Both the position numbers and the translations under genes were made by a program. Source: Volvariella volvacea V23 (lineage: Eukaryota > Basidiomycota > Agaricomycetes > Agaricales > Pluteaceae). From it: a stretch of 64,000 nt of DNA. The stretch is from contig KB722772.1 of NCBI GenBank assembly GCA_000349905.1, positions 87,801 to 151,800 of the forward strand, read 5' to 3'. Each line of letters starts with the position of its first letter. Positions within the stretch are counted from its first letter, which is position 1. This document shows, piece by piece, positions 20,243 through 32,180 of the stretch. Under the pieces are notes generated by a model. The model saw only the letters and a program-made list of their open reading frames with translations, ran no database searches and was not told the origin of the DNA.

Positions 20243-22097
20243 ATGTCGGCGAGCTTCCGCATCTCCCCAGCGCTGTGGGACAAGATCCACTACTTTGCGT
20301 CGTTCCCCCAAACCGGAGGTCTGCCAGGTTCTTGGTCTCGTGCTAGTTCGTGACTGAGATCGTCCGTTTCCATCATTATCAGTTTCCCTCCAGCAGATGG
20401 TGCTTTTCGGGAAGAACCCAAGTCAGGGGACGCTGCTCAAAGCCAGCCAGTTCCTCTCTGGTGAGTCCTCCTTGCGTTCGGGGAGTGGGTGTCTTATGCT
20501 CCGCATTACCCCGCAGAGGAGCTGCCCGTTCGACTGGCGCACAGGGTGAAGGAGCTCGACGAGTTGCCGCACAACCTCAGCACCATGCCGTCGATAAAGA
20601 AGGTCAAGAACTGGTATGCCCAGTCCTTTGATGTAAGTCCCTTCGCCGCGGTTCAACTTTACCCCCGCCCTCATGGTCTATGCATCCCTCGGCCATTGTC
20701 TCCTAGGAACTCATCCATTTCCCGTCTGTGCAACTCCCACCCGACATACGGCAAGCTCTGCTGACATCACGGAACGACGAACCGGCTCTGCCGGAATCGA
20801 TACCCAATCCTTCACTGCGCGGCGGGGACTACAGCGACTTGGGAGGACTAGGTGGCGCATTAGACGGGAATGGGAATGCGGGAGAGAACGGAAACGGGTA
20901 CAACAAGCTGAAGCTACGTGTACCTATGGAACGAAGGTGTGTATATGCGCATATAGCCCCCAATCTATCCCCTTTGCCCATCTTTTCCTCATGGACGTCC
21001 GTTCAACGTTTCGGCCGAAATCCAGGTACTACGCTGGCAGCCCCAAGATATCGTGGCCGCCGGAAGTCACAGACTACAACAACCGTTTCACCAAACTCCT
21101 CGATTCCATCAAAACACGCCACGACCCAACCGTCACCACCGTCGCGCAAGGTGTTCTCGAGTGGAAGCGTTCGCAAAACGCGAGACAGATAGGTCTGGAC
21201 ATTCAGCAATGGTTGGACAGGTTCTACATGTCGCGTATCGGCATACGTTTCCTCATTGGCCAGCACGTCGCTTTGAACACGCAACAACCCCATGAAGATT
21301 ATGTTGGAATCATCTGCACGAAGGCTAATGTACACGATATTGTTCAAGAAGCAATCGAAAACGCTAGATTCGTCTGTGAAGAGCATTACGCAATGTTCAA
21401 GGGCCCTCCAGTTCAGTTGATTTGTCCCCGAGATCTGGCATTCCCTTACGTCCCAGGGCACTTGTCCCATATATGCTTCGAGTTATTGAAGAACTCCCTG
21501 CGTGCGGTGGTGGAGAGATTCGGTGTAGATAAAGAAGACCACTTCCCGCCCATCAAGGTGATCGTGGTTGAGGGTAAGGAAGACATAACGATAAAGATAT
21601 CAGACGAGGGAGGAGGTATACCGAGGAGCGCTATCCCGCTGATTTGGACATATATGTATACGACTATGGAAGGTCAGGGGATCGACGCCGACTTCCAAGC
21701 AAGCGATTTCAAGGCACCTATGGCTGGATTTGGGTACGGATTGCCGCTGTCAAGATTGGTAAGTTGATCACTTGTTCAGATGTCATGTTCTTCCCCCGGG
21801 CGCTTGCTGCCCCGCCCCCTCCACTTTCCCTTTCCCCGCATCATACGCGCCTACAACCCCAAAGCACGCGCTTCACGCGTTCCTCCCCCACATGATCCAT
21901 TATCGCGTTATTTCGTTATTTCGAATTGCAATTGCCTGGATTGGGACAACGATGGCTGACTTGAGAGCTCGAATTGCCCCATATAGTACGCGAGATACTT
22001 TGGTGGCGATCTGAGATTGATCTCTATGGATGGATTCGGAACCGATGTGTACATTCACTTGAATAGATTATCCAGCAGTAGAGAACCTTTACCTTGA
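20243..22097 (+). CDS. Pyruvate dehydrogenase kinase (mitochondrial)
   Basis: Phosphorylates and inactivates the E1 alpha subunit of mitochondrial pyruvate dehydrogenase; a branched-chain ketoacid dehydrogenase kinase is the main alternative. Six exons (20243-20318, 20383-20460, 20517-20632, 20707-20936, 21026-21758, 21987-22097) give 447 residues. Visible: '[12 protein letters not shown]', '[16 protein letters not shown]', '[13 protein letters not shown]', N-box '[16 protein letters not shown]', G1 'ISDEGGGIP', and G2 '[11 protein letters not shown]' joined across the last intron to '[20 protein letters not shown]'. A Gly/Asn-rich insertion sits about residues 130-155. The last intron (228 nt) is much longer than the others. 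No lesion was found. Confidence 0.95.
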
Positions 22098-24275
22098 TTG
22101 TTCCAGGTTTGTTACGTGCTCGCGCGAGTGGTGTTCTCGATGAGGGGTGGAGGTGAGGCGGGGAGGAGGAGGAGGGGGGAAAATTGGATGGTGAGGTGTG
22201 GTGGTAGTGAGAGTTGTGAAGGAAGAGGTGGTGGTAGTGGTAATAAAGGGGATGAGCAGTTCGATGTATATTTTTGTATCTGTCCGTGTAGTAATGTTAT
22301 TATCCAGTTGCACTCACAAAGTATCCTGCGAGTATCTTCACAGCCTGCGTATGTAGGCCTGCTGGCGGGGCAGGACACACTGAGGGTCGGGCATGGTTAC
22401 ATGGCTGGATAGGACCACGCTCTGTTCTGGGTACCCCACGAAGGTAGAGGGCGAGGCGAGGACAAGAGACAAAAGGACACTATGTGGTGTGACTGGAGGG
22501 GAAGTCGGGACGAGGTCAGGCTTACAGCACAGAGCAAGGCTGACTTCAAGTAACTGCGCACCCCTTTCACGTCTTCCAATTCTTTTTCCCAAATGCCCAG
22601 GGTGAGCTGAACTGGTTTGGACAACTTCGAATTGGACTACTCTCTTCATTCCTCGACTAGGCCGGAAGGGATCCATTCCCAGTTCCAAGGGCCGTCGACT
22701 GGAGCTTTTACTCCATTCCGTATCATATCAAGCGTGGGCACAGTCGCAGGGATGGTGTCCTCAGGCGTGTGCAGACCCTTGCATGGCTACGACGAGGAGA
22801 TGATTATCAGCGAATGGCACATCCCACATTCTCGCTTGAATCACGGATGTGACCCTTGCTGGTCCCTAGGGAAAGGGGAGGCAGTTAGCCGATACCCTTT
22901 TCGAGCTTGGCAACGTGCATCAGAAGGTGCCCTCCTATATATGAATTGGTACTGGTATGAACTGAAGTAAAAAGGTTTAGGGCGCTATATATGCGGTACA
23001 GTGCTTACTGTATGACGCCAACGTGGAGATTTCGATTGGTCGGTTGTCCGCATCGCGTACAGTTCACGCGCTCGCGGACGAACTGGAGGTATGTCCGTCC
23101 GCCCCCATCGGTTTTGTACCTCTTGTCTGTGAGGCTAAATATAGCGACCTTCTCGTCCGCAGGAATAGAGCGAGAGCCAATCGGGACTGCCATCTTGGGG
23201 GCGAGGACGCCAGCTAGGATATTATGCTAGGCGGCGAGTGCAGCGCCACAATCTCTTTATTTCTCTTTCTGGCACGCGCTATGAGAGATGCCAAACAGGC
23301 TAGCACCATTGCGCGAACCTTGGCCTTATCCGTTCATTCGCACCAGGATGTTCTCGACTCGACTGGAAGGTCAAAAAAACAAATAGCAGAGCTCGGAATG
23401 CAGTAATTGCTTAGCCTGAGTGGCGAGCTCAGCCCTCGTTTGTGGCCGTTTTAAAATTTTTCTCCCGAGCTCATTGCCGTTGTTTCCGAATTGTTTTGCA
23501 GATGGAATATTCAGAATGGAAGATTAATGAGAAGAAAGTCCTCCCTAGCATTCCGAATCGGATTCAGCAGTGGTGTTTATTGAACCCGACTCTCCGTAGG
23601 ATCGTCCAGATATCCCAAGTTATCCATTCAAGGAGAAAAAGGAATGCAGCATGTGCAGATGATTAGGACCGCAGAGTGTATATCAAGAAATGGGTAACGG
23701 ATAAAGCACACAAGAAGACCTCATCACAAGGGTCGATTGAATTCCAATAAATTGGATGCTATCACACTGCTGGGCATTTTCCGAAACCCTCCCGGGATTT
23801 TGCGCCTTCAGGGCCATCGACCAATTGTCGGCCTTTTTGAGAATTTCTCCCCCGCTGATGGTATCGGAAAGTGCCCACAGTATTCGGGAGGGACGAGATC
23901 CGATTGTCCAAACAGGTCTCTGTTGGGCCTCGAGCGTCCTAAAACATGGGCCGTGGTGGGAGGAAACCGCAAAGGACCTCAAGGCTTGCGGTCCTCGGAC
24001 TCGGCTCGCAGCAACGCCATCATCGCACCACAACGCAAGGCTCACCACCTCTGGATCGGTGGGACTGGTTATGAAATAGCGGTCATCGGTCGCCCTGCTT
24101 TCCTGTTTCCCCCTCCGCTACCCATATCTCTTTCTTCGTGAAGCTTCTCATAACGGAGGACAACCACGCTTTTGGGGGGTGCAGATGGGTAGAAATAAGC
24201 ACGATGTGGGCGCAGGCCAACTCCGCAACCTTTCTTCATTCGCAGCCCACTAGCAGCTGGCGATATCACCGTGAC
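22098..24275. other. Long intergenic stretch with one repeat copy
   Basis: About 2.2 kb with no recognised gene. 22140-22260 is a GA/GT-rich low-complexity run just after PDK. 23025-23190 is copy 2 of an inverted dispersed repeat. Frames at 22617-22970 (+) and 23683-24048 (-) have no motif or splice logic and look like chance. The end nearest 24275 should hold the P450 promoter. Confidence 0.45.
23025..23190 (-). repeat. Dispersed repeat, copy 2 of an inverted pair
   Basis: Minus-strand partner of 19540-19700. The two copies face each other across the PDK gene. No terminal repeats or target duplication could be delimited. Confidence 0.5.
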
Positions 24276-26593
24276 ATGGCAGGTTCCGGTGCTAATGACA
24301 CAGTCTATGCACTTGGATCGTTCGATGTCGTGGTCATCGCAGCTCTCGCTGTTGCTCTCTACAAACTCCTAGCATCCTTATGGAGCAAGACAGCTGGGGG
24401 TTCGACGACTCTGCCGGCTCTTCAAGGACCACCAAGCCAGAGTTTAATGTTCGGGGCGGCCAAGCATCTGATGGAGGCCGAGAACCCTACGGAGCTATAC
24501 GAAGAGTGGGTGCAGAAATACGGACCGGCTTTTCGTTTTCCTGGGGCGTTTGGATCGAGCAAAGTGGTCATATGCGATCCTAAGGCTAACGCACATTTCT
24601 TTGCGAGGGAGACGTATGGGTATGTGCGGACTGAACTGGCGAGAAGCTTCATTGAGAATTTGGTAAGTCAATAGCATCGATTGTGTAGGGTAACCACGTC
24701 TCATGGCTTCATGGGACGGACAGTTTGGTCGGGGATTGCTATGGGCGGAAGGAGACAATCATAGGAGGTTTGTGGCTTAAAGTTCTTCTGAACGGATTAT
24801 TGATGCGGTTTTTTTTACGTGGCCTCAGGCAGAGAAGAGCATTGTCACCGGCTTTTAGCAATGCTGCCTTTCGTCGGTTGACATCTGTCTTCTACGATTC
24901 AGCTTATAAGGTATGATGTTAGTAAGTGGTATGTTACTCAGATCTATTCGTAACGAGGTTTTTAAAGGCAAAGGCTATTTGGGACAACATGTTGGATTCG
25001 GATCCCAATGCACTGATTGACGTGCAGACATGGTCAGTGCGTTCAGCATCGTGAACGATATGTTGTGTAACATTTTTGGTCTATGTAGGATGAATCATAT
25101 AGCGTATGTGTGGTTCAACCTTCTTTTATCGATCATCGTGACATTTGTGTTCGATGACAGATTGGATACTATCGGCATTGCAGGTTTCGGTCACGACTTC
25201 AAATCCCTTGAAGGAAAGAGATCGCCAGTCTTGGATGTCTTTGAGTCTTTCGAGGCCGAAGCTAGTCCCCTGTCCCACGTCGTTTCGCTGTTCGAACCCA
25301 TCATGCCGTTCTTACTCAACCTCCCAACAGAGAGAACCAAGATGGTAGCAAGATGGAAGAATACTATGTCTACTATTGCAAATGAGCTATTATCGAGAAC
25401 AAAGGTTGAGAAGGAGAAAGAAGGCGTCGAAGTTGGGAATGAGAGTGCAGAGGAAAAGTCGATTATTGGAATGCTGAGTACGTGTGCATGAACGATTGAG
25501 AATTCCTTTTACTATGTGATTGTTTTACTCGTCTATAGTTAAAGCAGAAAACTCGGGGGTGTCACAGGACGAGATCTCGGCTCAGGTGAGTACCCCTTAT
25601 CTGAATAACTGACTGGCTAGCTAATAATACTAGATGGCGAGTAACTGTACGACGGCCACGAACATTTGGCTGACATGCGTTCCAGAACATCTTGCTCCAT
25701 GCTGGCTACGAAACAGTCTCTAGTAAGCCCCTAACCCTTACTTCGTGTCCTTGTTGCTGATCCTCCATAGTTTCCTTTACTGTGCGTTGCTTTATAGCTT
25801 TGATGATGCGTCTCTGAGCTCCGATCGCAGTGGGCGTTCATCGAGCTCGCCCGGCACCCAGAGAAGCAACAACGCCTCCGGGAGGAGCTTCCACCCCTCT
25901 CAAGCCCCGATCTTACTTGGGATCAACTGACCTATGGTTTCCCATACCTAGACGCAGTCGTGCACGAAGTATTGCGTCTTCACCCTCCGCTCCAAGAAAT
26001 AGAGCGCGTGGTACGTTACACTGTACCTTATCCAGGAACTGTTTTAACATTCTTTCTTGCCTCAATCAGGCAGCAGATGACGACATCATTCCATTCAGCA
26101 CTCCCGTAATCACCGCTGCAGGCGAAACTCTGAATAACCTCCCGATTCCCAAAGGAACGACAATTTTGTCTCCCATACATTACATCAATAGATCCACCGA
26201 GTTCTGGGGCCCAGACGCGAAAAAATTTGAGCCCGAGAGGTGGTTGGAGGCGGATACGAACGGATGGGGAGGACTGAAAGCGAAGGAGATACAAGGGCAC
26301 AAGCACATACTGACCTTCTCGGATGGACCACGGAGTTGTCTTGGAAGAGGCATTGCTCTTCCTGAGTTCAAGGTGGGTGTAGCTTTGTTCCTTGTTCATG
26401 TTAATATCAATCAGCGAATCTGCTAATCGGATTGGGACAGGCCGTGCTAGCTACGATGATTCGTAATTATACCTTTGATCTGCCTAATGGCCCATCCACC
26501 AAGGTCGTCAGACACCGCTCGATTCTGCCTCGTCCAAAGATGGAAGGAGAGTCGGGAGCACATGTCCCTCTACGAGTTCGGCGTGTGGCGTAA
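24276..26593 (+). CDS. Cytochrome P450 monooxygenase
   Basis: Haem-thiolate monooxygenase, probably anchored in the ER by a hydrophobic segment at residues 15-35 ('VVVIAALAVALYKLLASLW'). Twelve exons can be joined in frame to 546 residues, including very short exons of 15 nt (25089-25103) and 11 nt (25771-25781). Diagnostic motifs: I-helix 'LLHAGYETVS', K-helix ExxR in 'VHEVLRLHPP', 'FEPERW', and haem loop 'FSDGPRSCLGRG' with the Cys ligand. 'GFGHDFKSL' lies mid-protein. The second Thr of the usual AGxET(T) motif is Val, a small departure. Substrate unknown; no biosynthetic cluster partners are adjacent. Confidence 0.92.
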
Positions 26594-27133
26594 TATTGAC
26601 ACGCACGAAGCGAAGAACTACGAGATCCCCTGTAATTATAATGAAACTATCATTAAATGTTACCCTCCACAAGTTCAAATTAAAAACGACAAGAAATGTG
26701 ATTTCACAACCTATAAGAGCTAAACGAATTTCTTCACGAGATGATGTTGGTCTCTTGACCAATGCTCATGTTCTTTCCATAAGACCTTCCTGGAAGCGCA
26801 TTTTAAACACGCCCCCTGCGTTGATACCCTCAAGTTCTCTAGTGCCATGACCGAGAACCTGGATGGCAAGATCATTCTATGAAGTTATCAATTATCATGC
26901 CGAAGCTCCGCCTACTAGTATCAGGTCAGATAGGTCGGACCAGATGCGACCGGTGTCTGATCCGCCCCGTACAGGTTCCAACTATCATCGATCTCTTCCT
27001 TACGGGTCTTGACTATGAACAAGGATAAATTGGGGCACATCTTACTTCATTGTCTCGTTACCTGAGCCGTGACGTTAGAGATAAAGTTAACCTATTTAAG
27101 CGCTCTACACAGCCGTTTATTGCCGCTTTTCAC
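26594..27133. other. Intergenic between P450 and F-box gene A2
   Basis: 540 bp, no gene recognised. Contains the P450 3' flank; the last part leads into the A2 promoter block. Confidence 0.4.
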
Positions 27134-27164
27134 ACGTGTTAGCGACGTGCGCCAATCTGCAGCA
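27134..27164 (+). promoter_or_regulatory. F-box family promoter block (copy 3)
   Basis: ACGTGTTAGCGACGT then GCGCCAATCTGCAGCA, ending about 45 bp before the A2 start codon. Matches the other blocks in order and spacing. Confidence 0.55.
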
Positions 27165-27209
27165 CTACTTCTTGATCGCAGAGCATCAGGCTTAATCGCT
27201 CTCATCCAA

Positions 27210-28760
27210 ATGTTTTCTCCTCATCTCGAAACTCGAATCGCAGAATTCGACATCCAAATTTCCGAGTTCAAGGGGCACCCCGTTCCTGTAGACTTGTTAC
27301 GACAGCGAAATTCATTTCTACCCATTTCACGACTTCCTCCGGAGCTCATCGTCTCCATCTTGAAGCCTGCAATTGATGCTTCATGGAAACCCACTTTTCT
27401 CACCTTCTCCCACGATAGCTCGACCTGTTGCAGTCCCGACCTTATCAAACTCTCACACATCTATTCCTATTGGAGAGACGTTGCATTAGCTTGTCCAGCA
27501 TTGTGGTCATTCATTTGCATGACCAACGTGGAGAGGTTTAATACCTTTCTTGATCGTTCGAAGGATTACCCCCTCTACATCGATACCTGGCCTTGCAAGT
27601 CTCCGGCGGACAATGGTCATATGTTCCAACGTTTGGTTACCAACACGCACAGGATCCATTCGTTGCGGATTCACTCCAAACGTCTTTTTCCCAGCCTTGC
27701 AAAAACACCAACTGAGGGCGGAAGCAACTCTAGAGTACCCGATAGCAGCGGGGACACTGCGAGTGGAGACCATAAGGGTCTACCTGTTGCGATCTGGCAT
27801 CGCCATCTCTCCCATCTTCCAGCTCTCGCCGTCCTCGTCTTGGAATGTTTCGATCCCAAGGACGAAGTGAACATACTTAAGGCATGCCCAGCTATTCGTA
27901 GACTATCGATCAAGAATTGCAATGAACCGGAGGACACGGTAGAATCGATCATGCTTCCAGATCTTTCATATCTGCAATTGCATGACGTTGATCTGCCATT
28001 ATTCTTTCGCCTCAATCTTCCTTCACTGCGACACATGGATATCTGGCAAAGTATCTACGAACGCGATGTGCTACCTTTCTTCCGGATTTTAGAGAGGATG
28101 CTTCGTTCAAGTAGTCTTAAGAGAGCCACAGATGGATCTCACGCACTCTCCGTGGAAACTAGTGCTGGATTCGAAATTGTGATGAAAATCGAGGACACAG
28201 CAGGGAATACCGTCGTCAGGGTGGACAATAAGTTCTTAGCTACCAGAAGATACATCCCCGACCATGACGCCCTTCATCGCTTCATGGAACAGCTCCCTCA
28301 GTTCGCTGCATCGCTCAATATCAGGATTCAGACAGTCGGTCTAGGCGGCACGCATGGCTGGCATGACGTCCACACTTGTCAGCTCCTTTTTTATCTTCAT
28401 GCAGTCACAAGTGTACGCACCCTCCGTATTCAAGGTACCCATCGAATCCGATGGTTCCTGTTCTCAATCCATGAAGAGCTCCCGTTCTCATGCAATAATG
28501 CATGCCTGGAGCAGACATCTCGGAGTACATGCATGCCTTTCCCGGGGCTGAAGTCAATCGTATTCTGGGATATCTGTGCGGAGAATGAATTCAAGGCTAC
28601 GAAAAGTTGGGACTTGCTCGTCGACTGGTTGAGGGGAAGGAGACAGCAGGGATTGGGAATAGAGGAGTTGGTGTTTGTTCAAAGTCGGACTGAGTATTTG
28701 GATTCTGAGATATTTGACAAAATAAGACAAGAGGTCGGAAAAGTTGTTGTAGAACAATAG
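27210..28760 (+). CDS. F-box protein A2 (class A)
   Basis: Single-exon, 516 residues from the shared MFSPHL start. F-box 'LPISRLPPELIVSILKP' plus 'LSHIYSYWRDVALACPALW'; leucine-rich-like repeats 'LPALAVLVLECFDP', 'LPDLSYLQLHDVDL'; end 'EIFDKIRQEVGKVVVEQ'. Near-twin of A1 over its whole length, with the same internal Ser/Gly-rich insert ('RVPDSSGDTASGD'). The frame is open upstream of the chosen ATG, but no upstream ATG is shared with the paralogues. Predicted SCF substrate adaptor. Confidence 0.92.
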   Translation: MFSPHLETRIAEFDIQISEFKGHPVPVDLLRQRNSFLPISRLPPELIVSILKPAIDASWKPTFLTFSHDSSTCCSPDLIKLSHIYSYWRDVALACPALWSFICMTNVERFNTFLDRSKDYPLYIDTWPCKSPADNGHMFQRLVTNTHRIHSLRIHSKRLFPSLAKTPTEGGSNSRVPDSSGDTASGDHKGLPVAIWHRHLSHLPALAVLVLECFDPKDEVNILKACPAIRRLSIKNCNEPEDTVESIMLPDLSYLQLHDVDLPLFFRLNLPSLRHMDIWQSIYERDVLPFFRILERMLRSSSLKRATDGSHALSVETSAGFEIVMKIEDTAGNTVVRVDNKFLATRRYIPDHDALHRFMEQLPQFAASLNIRIQTVGLGGTHGWHDVHTCQLLFYLHAVTSVRTLRIQGTHRIRWFLFSIHEELPFSCNNACLEQTSRSTCMPFPGLKSIVFWDICAENEFKATKSWDLLVDWLRGRRQQGLGIEELVFVQSRTEYLDSEIFDKIRQEVGKVVVEQ

Positions 28761-29558
28761 AGGGACAACAAAAGTTTGCTGCATTGCCGTTTTTGCCCCT
28801 GTAAATGTCTTCGATTCTTGCAATTTGTACCAGAAATTATACGTGCATGTCTTTGTTCTCTTTCTTCACTTGTGTGAGCAGATAAAATGTTTCCAACCTT
28901 CGAAGGCTTATTTAGTCCACATAACTCCAGTTATGGGATTCAAATAAGGCCCTCGGAAATTCTGGTGAATAAGTACTAAGCGGTTAAGGGTCCTATTCAA
29001 TATGCCCAGGCATCACAGGCATTCATTTCCGAAACGGCGCTGAGTCCTTTTGTTTCCTCTCCCAACTTGAACCAGCAACAGTCAGCAGAAACGAGATTCA
29101 TATGGGTTGGAGACCCCATCGCTTGTTTGCTTGCACCTAGACTTTGAGAGCGCAAGGCTGAAGTGTTGGATATCAAAAACTATTATCAGCTCTGAGATGT
29201 AACATACAAAAGATGACACCCTCGCCTTTGTTTTGAGCTTAGCGTTGTTCTCGCTACAATATGACATCACTTGGACAGTCAGTTCTCTTTCAACACCAAC
29301 ACCAACCTTTTGCTCCTCAGATTCTAAGTATTGTTACTTTAGCTCGAAACCCAAACCAAAGGAATCGACATTGATGTCGCTGGGATAGAGGCTCAACTGT
29401 ATCGAAATTTTGAATTCTGAAGGTACCGGAGCGGCCACAAAATGATCGGTATTGTATTCTCCCGTCGTCTCTTCGTAGAAGGCATTTTTTTTCATAACGT
29501 TAGCGTATGGTGACTGACTAATTGAGCGCTCCATATACTGAACCCCTTCCCTTCTTTC
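28761..29558. other. Intergenic after F-box gene A2
   Basis: About 800 bp without a recognised gene. A minus-strand frame at 29334-29534 (66 codons) has no family resemblance I can name. Confidence 0.35.
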
Positions 29559-29587
29559 ACGTGCTGCGATAGACGCCGCTTCACAGC
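29559..29587 (+). promoter_or_regulatory. F-box family promoter block (copy 4)
   Basis: ACGTGCTGCGATAG then ACGCCGCTTCACAGC, about 65 bp before the start of pseudogene B2. The block is preserved although the coding region is broken. Confidence 0.5.
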
Positions 29588-29651
29588 CCCCTGCGCAGCG
29601 CCATTCCTTGCCTTTCTACCTTTATTCATTGGTCACATCCTCCGTGTCCAG

Positions 29652-31266
29652 ATGTACTATTCTCTTTTTAAGACTTCAACCACTCCAGCCGATGCTGAAA
29701 TAGTCAGGTTGGACTTGCAGCGACGAAGTAATTTATTGATGCTAGCTTCGACACTTCCTCCGGAGCTCATCGCTACAATCCTTCAGCTCGTCATTGATGC
29801 CATCATGGCTATTGAAGAAACACCCGACCACAATACTCACGATAAAGCTGCGCTGCGCTGCGTCCAGTGAATCGGTCTCACGTCTGCGCCTATTGGAGAG
29901 AGGTTGCATTAGGTTATCCCTCGTTGTGGGCGTTCATCTGTACCACAAATGCCGACAGATTCGAGACCTTTCTCGAGCGCTCAAAGGGTCAACTGCTCTA
30001 TATAGATACTTGGGCTTGCAAGGCGTACAATGCGCACAACATTATCTTCGAGCTCTCAATGTCCAATATGAACCGGATCCGATCTCTGTACATCTGGCCA
30101 GAATTCGTTGATTGGAATTTGCGTCAAGGACACGGAATAAACGCTCCCCATCTCGAAGCGCTCTGATTCATTAACGGTAGATTCTTGCTCACTAAAAGCC
30201 CTACCACCCCACATATTTCTATGCCAAGGTTTCCTCTTCCAGAGGTCTCAGACCAGTCATATGGCTGGCGTGCTCTTCTTCCTTTGCACCCCACAACCAT
30301 TACCACACTCATCCTCGCAAATGATCTCGACTACCAAGACCAGTTGAATGTACTCACTCGTTGTGACATTCAAAAGCTGTTCATCAAGTGTCCCACTAGT
30401 AGTGTGCCTGTGCATGCGATGATATTGCAATCTGTCATTTTGCCACGACTCGTGTACTTCGAACTCACCACCCCGAGTTGACGGATGCTGTATTACCTCT
30501 CCCCTCGCTACGGCAAATTAATATCCGTTTGACACTCGACTCAGGTCAAATCTCTCGTTGCTTCAACGATGTAGCCAGAATAGTGAATTATCACTTCAGG
30601 AGTCCCGCTCGTGGCCGTTCTCAGCCTCACTACCTCACTATCTCTTGCGGTCAAGGGTATAAGGTTGATATCAGGGTCGAAGATAAAACGGACTGCCCCC
30701 TCGTAATGCCTAATGCAATGCTCATATCTGGTGCAGATCTCGTCAAGCAAGCCCCTCGAGTTATGTTTAATGGTCTACTCCAGTTTTCACGCTTCCTGCG
30801 GGCCCCAGTTCACCCAATTCATATCGAAAATTCCATTGGATGGCATAGAAGCTATCTTCAGTACCTCTTCCATTGTTTCTGCGATAATCTGGATGTTACC
30901 ACAATTGACATTAGAGATGCGGTCGCACTCACTTGCTTTCTCTCCAACCCTAGATGGAGTGCGCCACAATCATATATTTATACCTGCCATGGATGCCACG
31001 AAATACGCGTCTCGTCATACCCTCAGTTAAAGGCCATTTATCTAGGTGGTGAAGATGGCGAGTAAGCACATGATGAGGACAAAATATGGAGAGTTTTTAT
31101 TGATTGGCTCAAAGGACGGAAGCAGAAGGAAGCAGGGTTAACGACGTTAGAATTCAGGCACCGTAGTTGGAAGCCAGATCCCTCGATATTGGATAGGATA
31201 CGACATGTCGTGGGCTGTGTGATTGTCAACCACTACATACCTGTAGTTATAGCATGCATATCTTAG
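29652..31266 (+). pseudogene. F-box gene B2 (class B), decayed
   Basis: Four successive frames carry a collinear class B protein: 'STLPPELIATILQLVID' (29652-29870), 'VCAYWREVALGYPSLW' (29867-30166), 'LPEVSDQSYGWRALLPLHP' (30185-30481), and 'CFNDVARIVNYHF' with 'YTCHGCHEIRVSSYPQL' (30478-31065), then the C-terminal 'ILDRIRHVVGCVIVN'. Frame breaks or stops fall near 29868, 30165, 30480 and 31063. The closest intact relative appears to be B3. The Cys cluster of class B is still visible. Non-functional unless these are assembly errors, which four independent lesions make unlikely. Confidence 0.85.
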
Positions 31267-32106
31267 TAACTCGTTTTGTTCTGACCCAACTCCTAACTTC
31301 CCTGTTTCGAGCCCACAAAGAACATGTTAGCCACATCAGCTAGAGGTAAGAGCGTCAGCTCACTCGCCTGTTTGGCCCAATTCCCGAGCTCTATTGCGGA
31401 CTCTATCACGATTGTCCTCAAGATTGCCTTCTGGCAGCTGCAAGTTCCGTGCGAGTGTGGCTGAAGTCCAATAACTGCAAGCATTCCGCCTTCGACTAGC
31501 GCGTTCACAAACTGAGCACAAACCACTATCTTAAACCAGTTCGCACTCAAACCACCCGTAAGACTTATCAAATATCCCACAAACTCTGTTCAAATTTGCT
31601 TCCTGTATTGCACCGTATTGGCCAACGCCGAAATCTTCAAGATGAAAAACAGTTCAAAAACTAGTACGAAGAGAGAGAAAATTTCTCTGGTTCCCAACTC
31701 AGTACATCTCTCTGAGGTGATATAATTACCTTTTAGCTGATATAACGGTAGCCTTTCCGTCATAGTCCTCGCCAAACTGGCCACCATACGCACTATCTTC
31801 GCTCGGTCTTCCACTCACGAGTGGAGCTAATTCATCCCTATCTGTCTCAACTGGTGGATTATCCTTGGGGGGTATCCAGACCTTGGGTCATTTATCCGCA
31901 CAATCGATCCACGCGTGCACCATACTCAGGGTGTCCATAAGATCGTTGCCTCTACGTGAATATTCGAGTGCACACTGCAAACACGCACTCGTTTCAATCA
32001 CCCCTGTTTCGTTGTATGGCTTCTACGCACCTGTGGCGATGTCGTTTCAATGTCTTCGGTGGCTATTCATGCTTTATTTATATGCAATCCGACTCCTGTG
32101 CCCTAC
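31267..32106. other. Intergenic between F-box B2 and B3
   Basis: About 840 bp. Two minus-strand frames (31293-31580, 31590-31814) are the longest; neither matches a family I recognise. 31840-32100 leads into the B3 promoter. Confidence 0.35.
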
Positions 32107-32136
32107 ACGTGCTGTGGTAGACACCGGTTCACAGCA
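32107..32136 (+). promoter_or_regulatory. F-box family promoter block (copy 5)
   Basis: ACGTGCTGTGGTAG then ACACCGGTTCACAGCA, ending 44 bp before the B3 start codon. Closest in sequence to the block before B2. Confidence 0.5.
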
Positions 32137-32180
32137 TCTTGCCCCTGACCCTTATCCATCGATCCTCAGCCCTAGCATCT

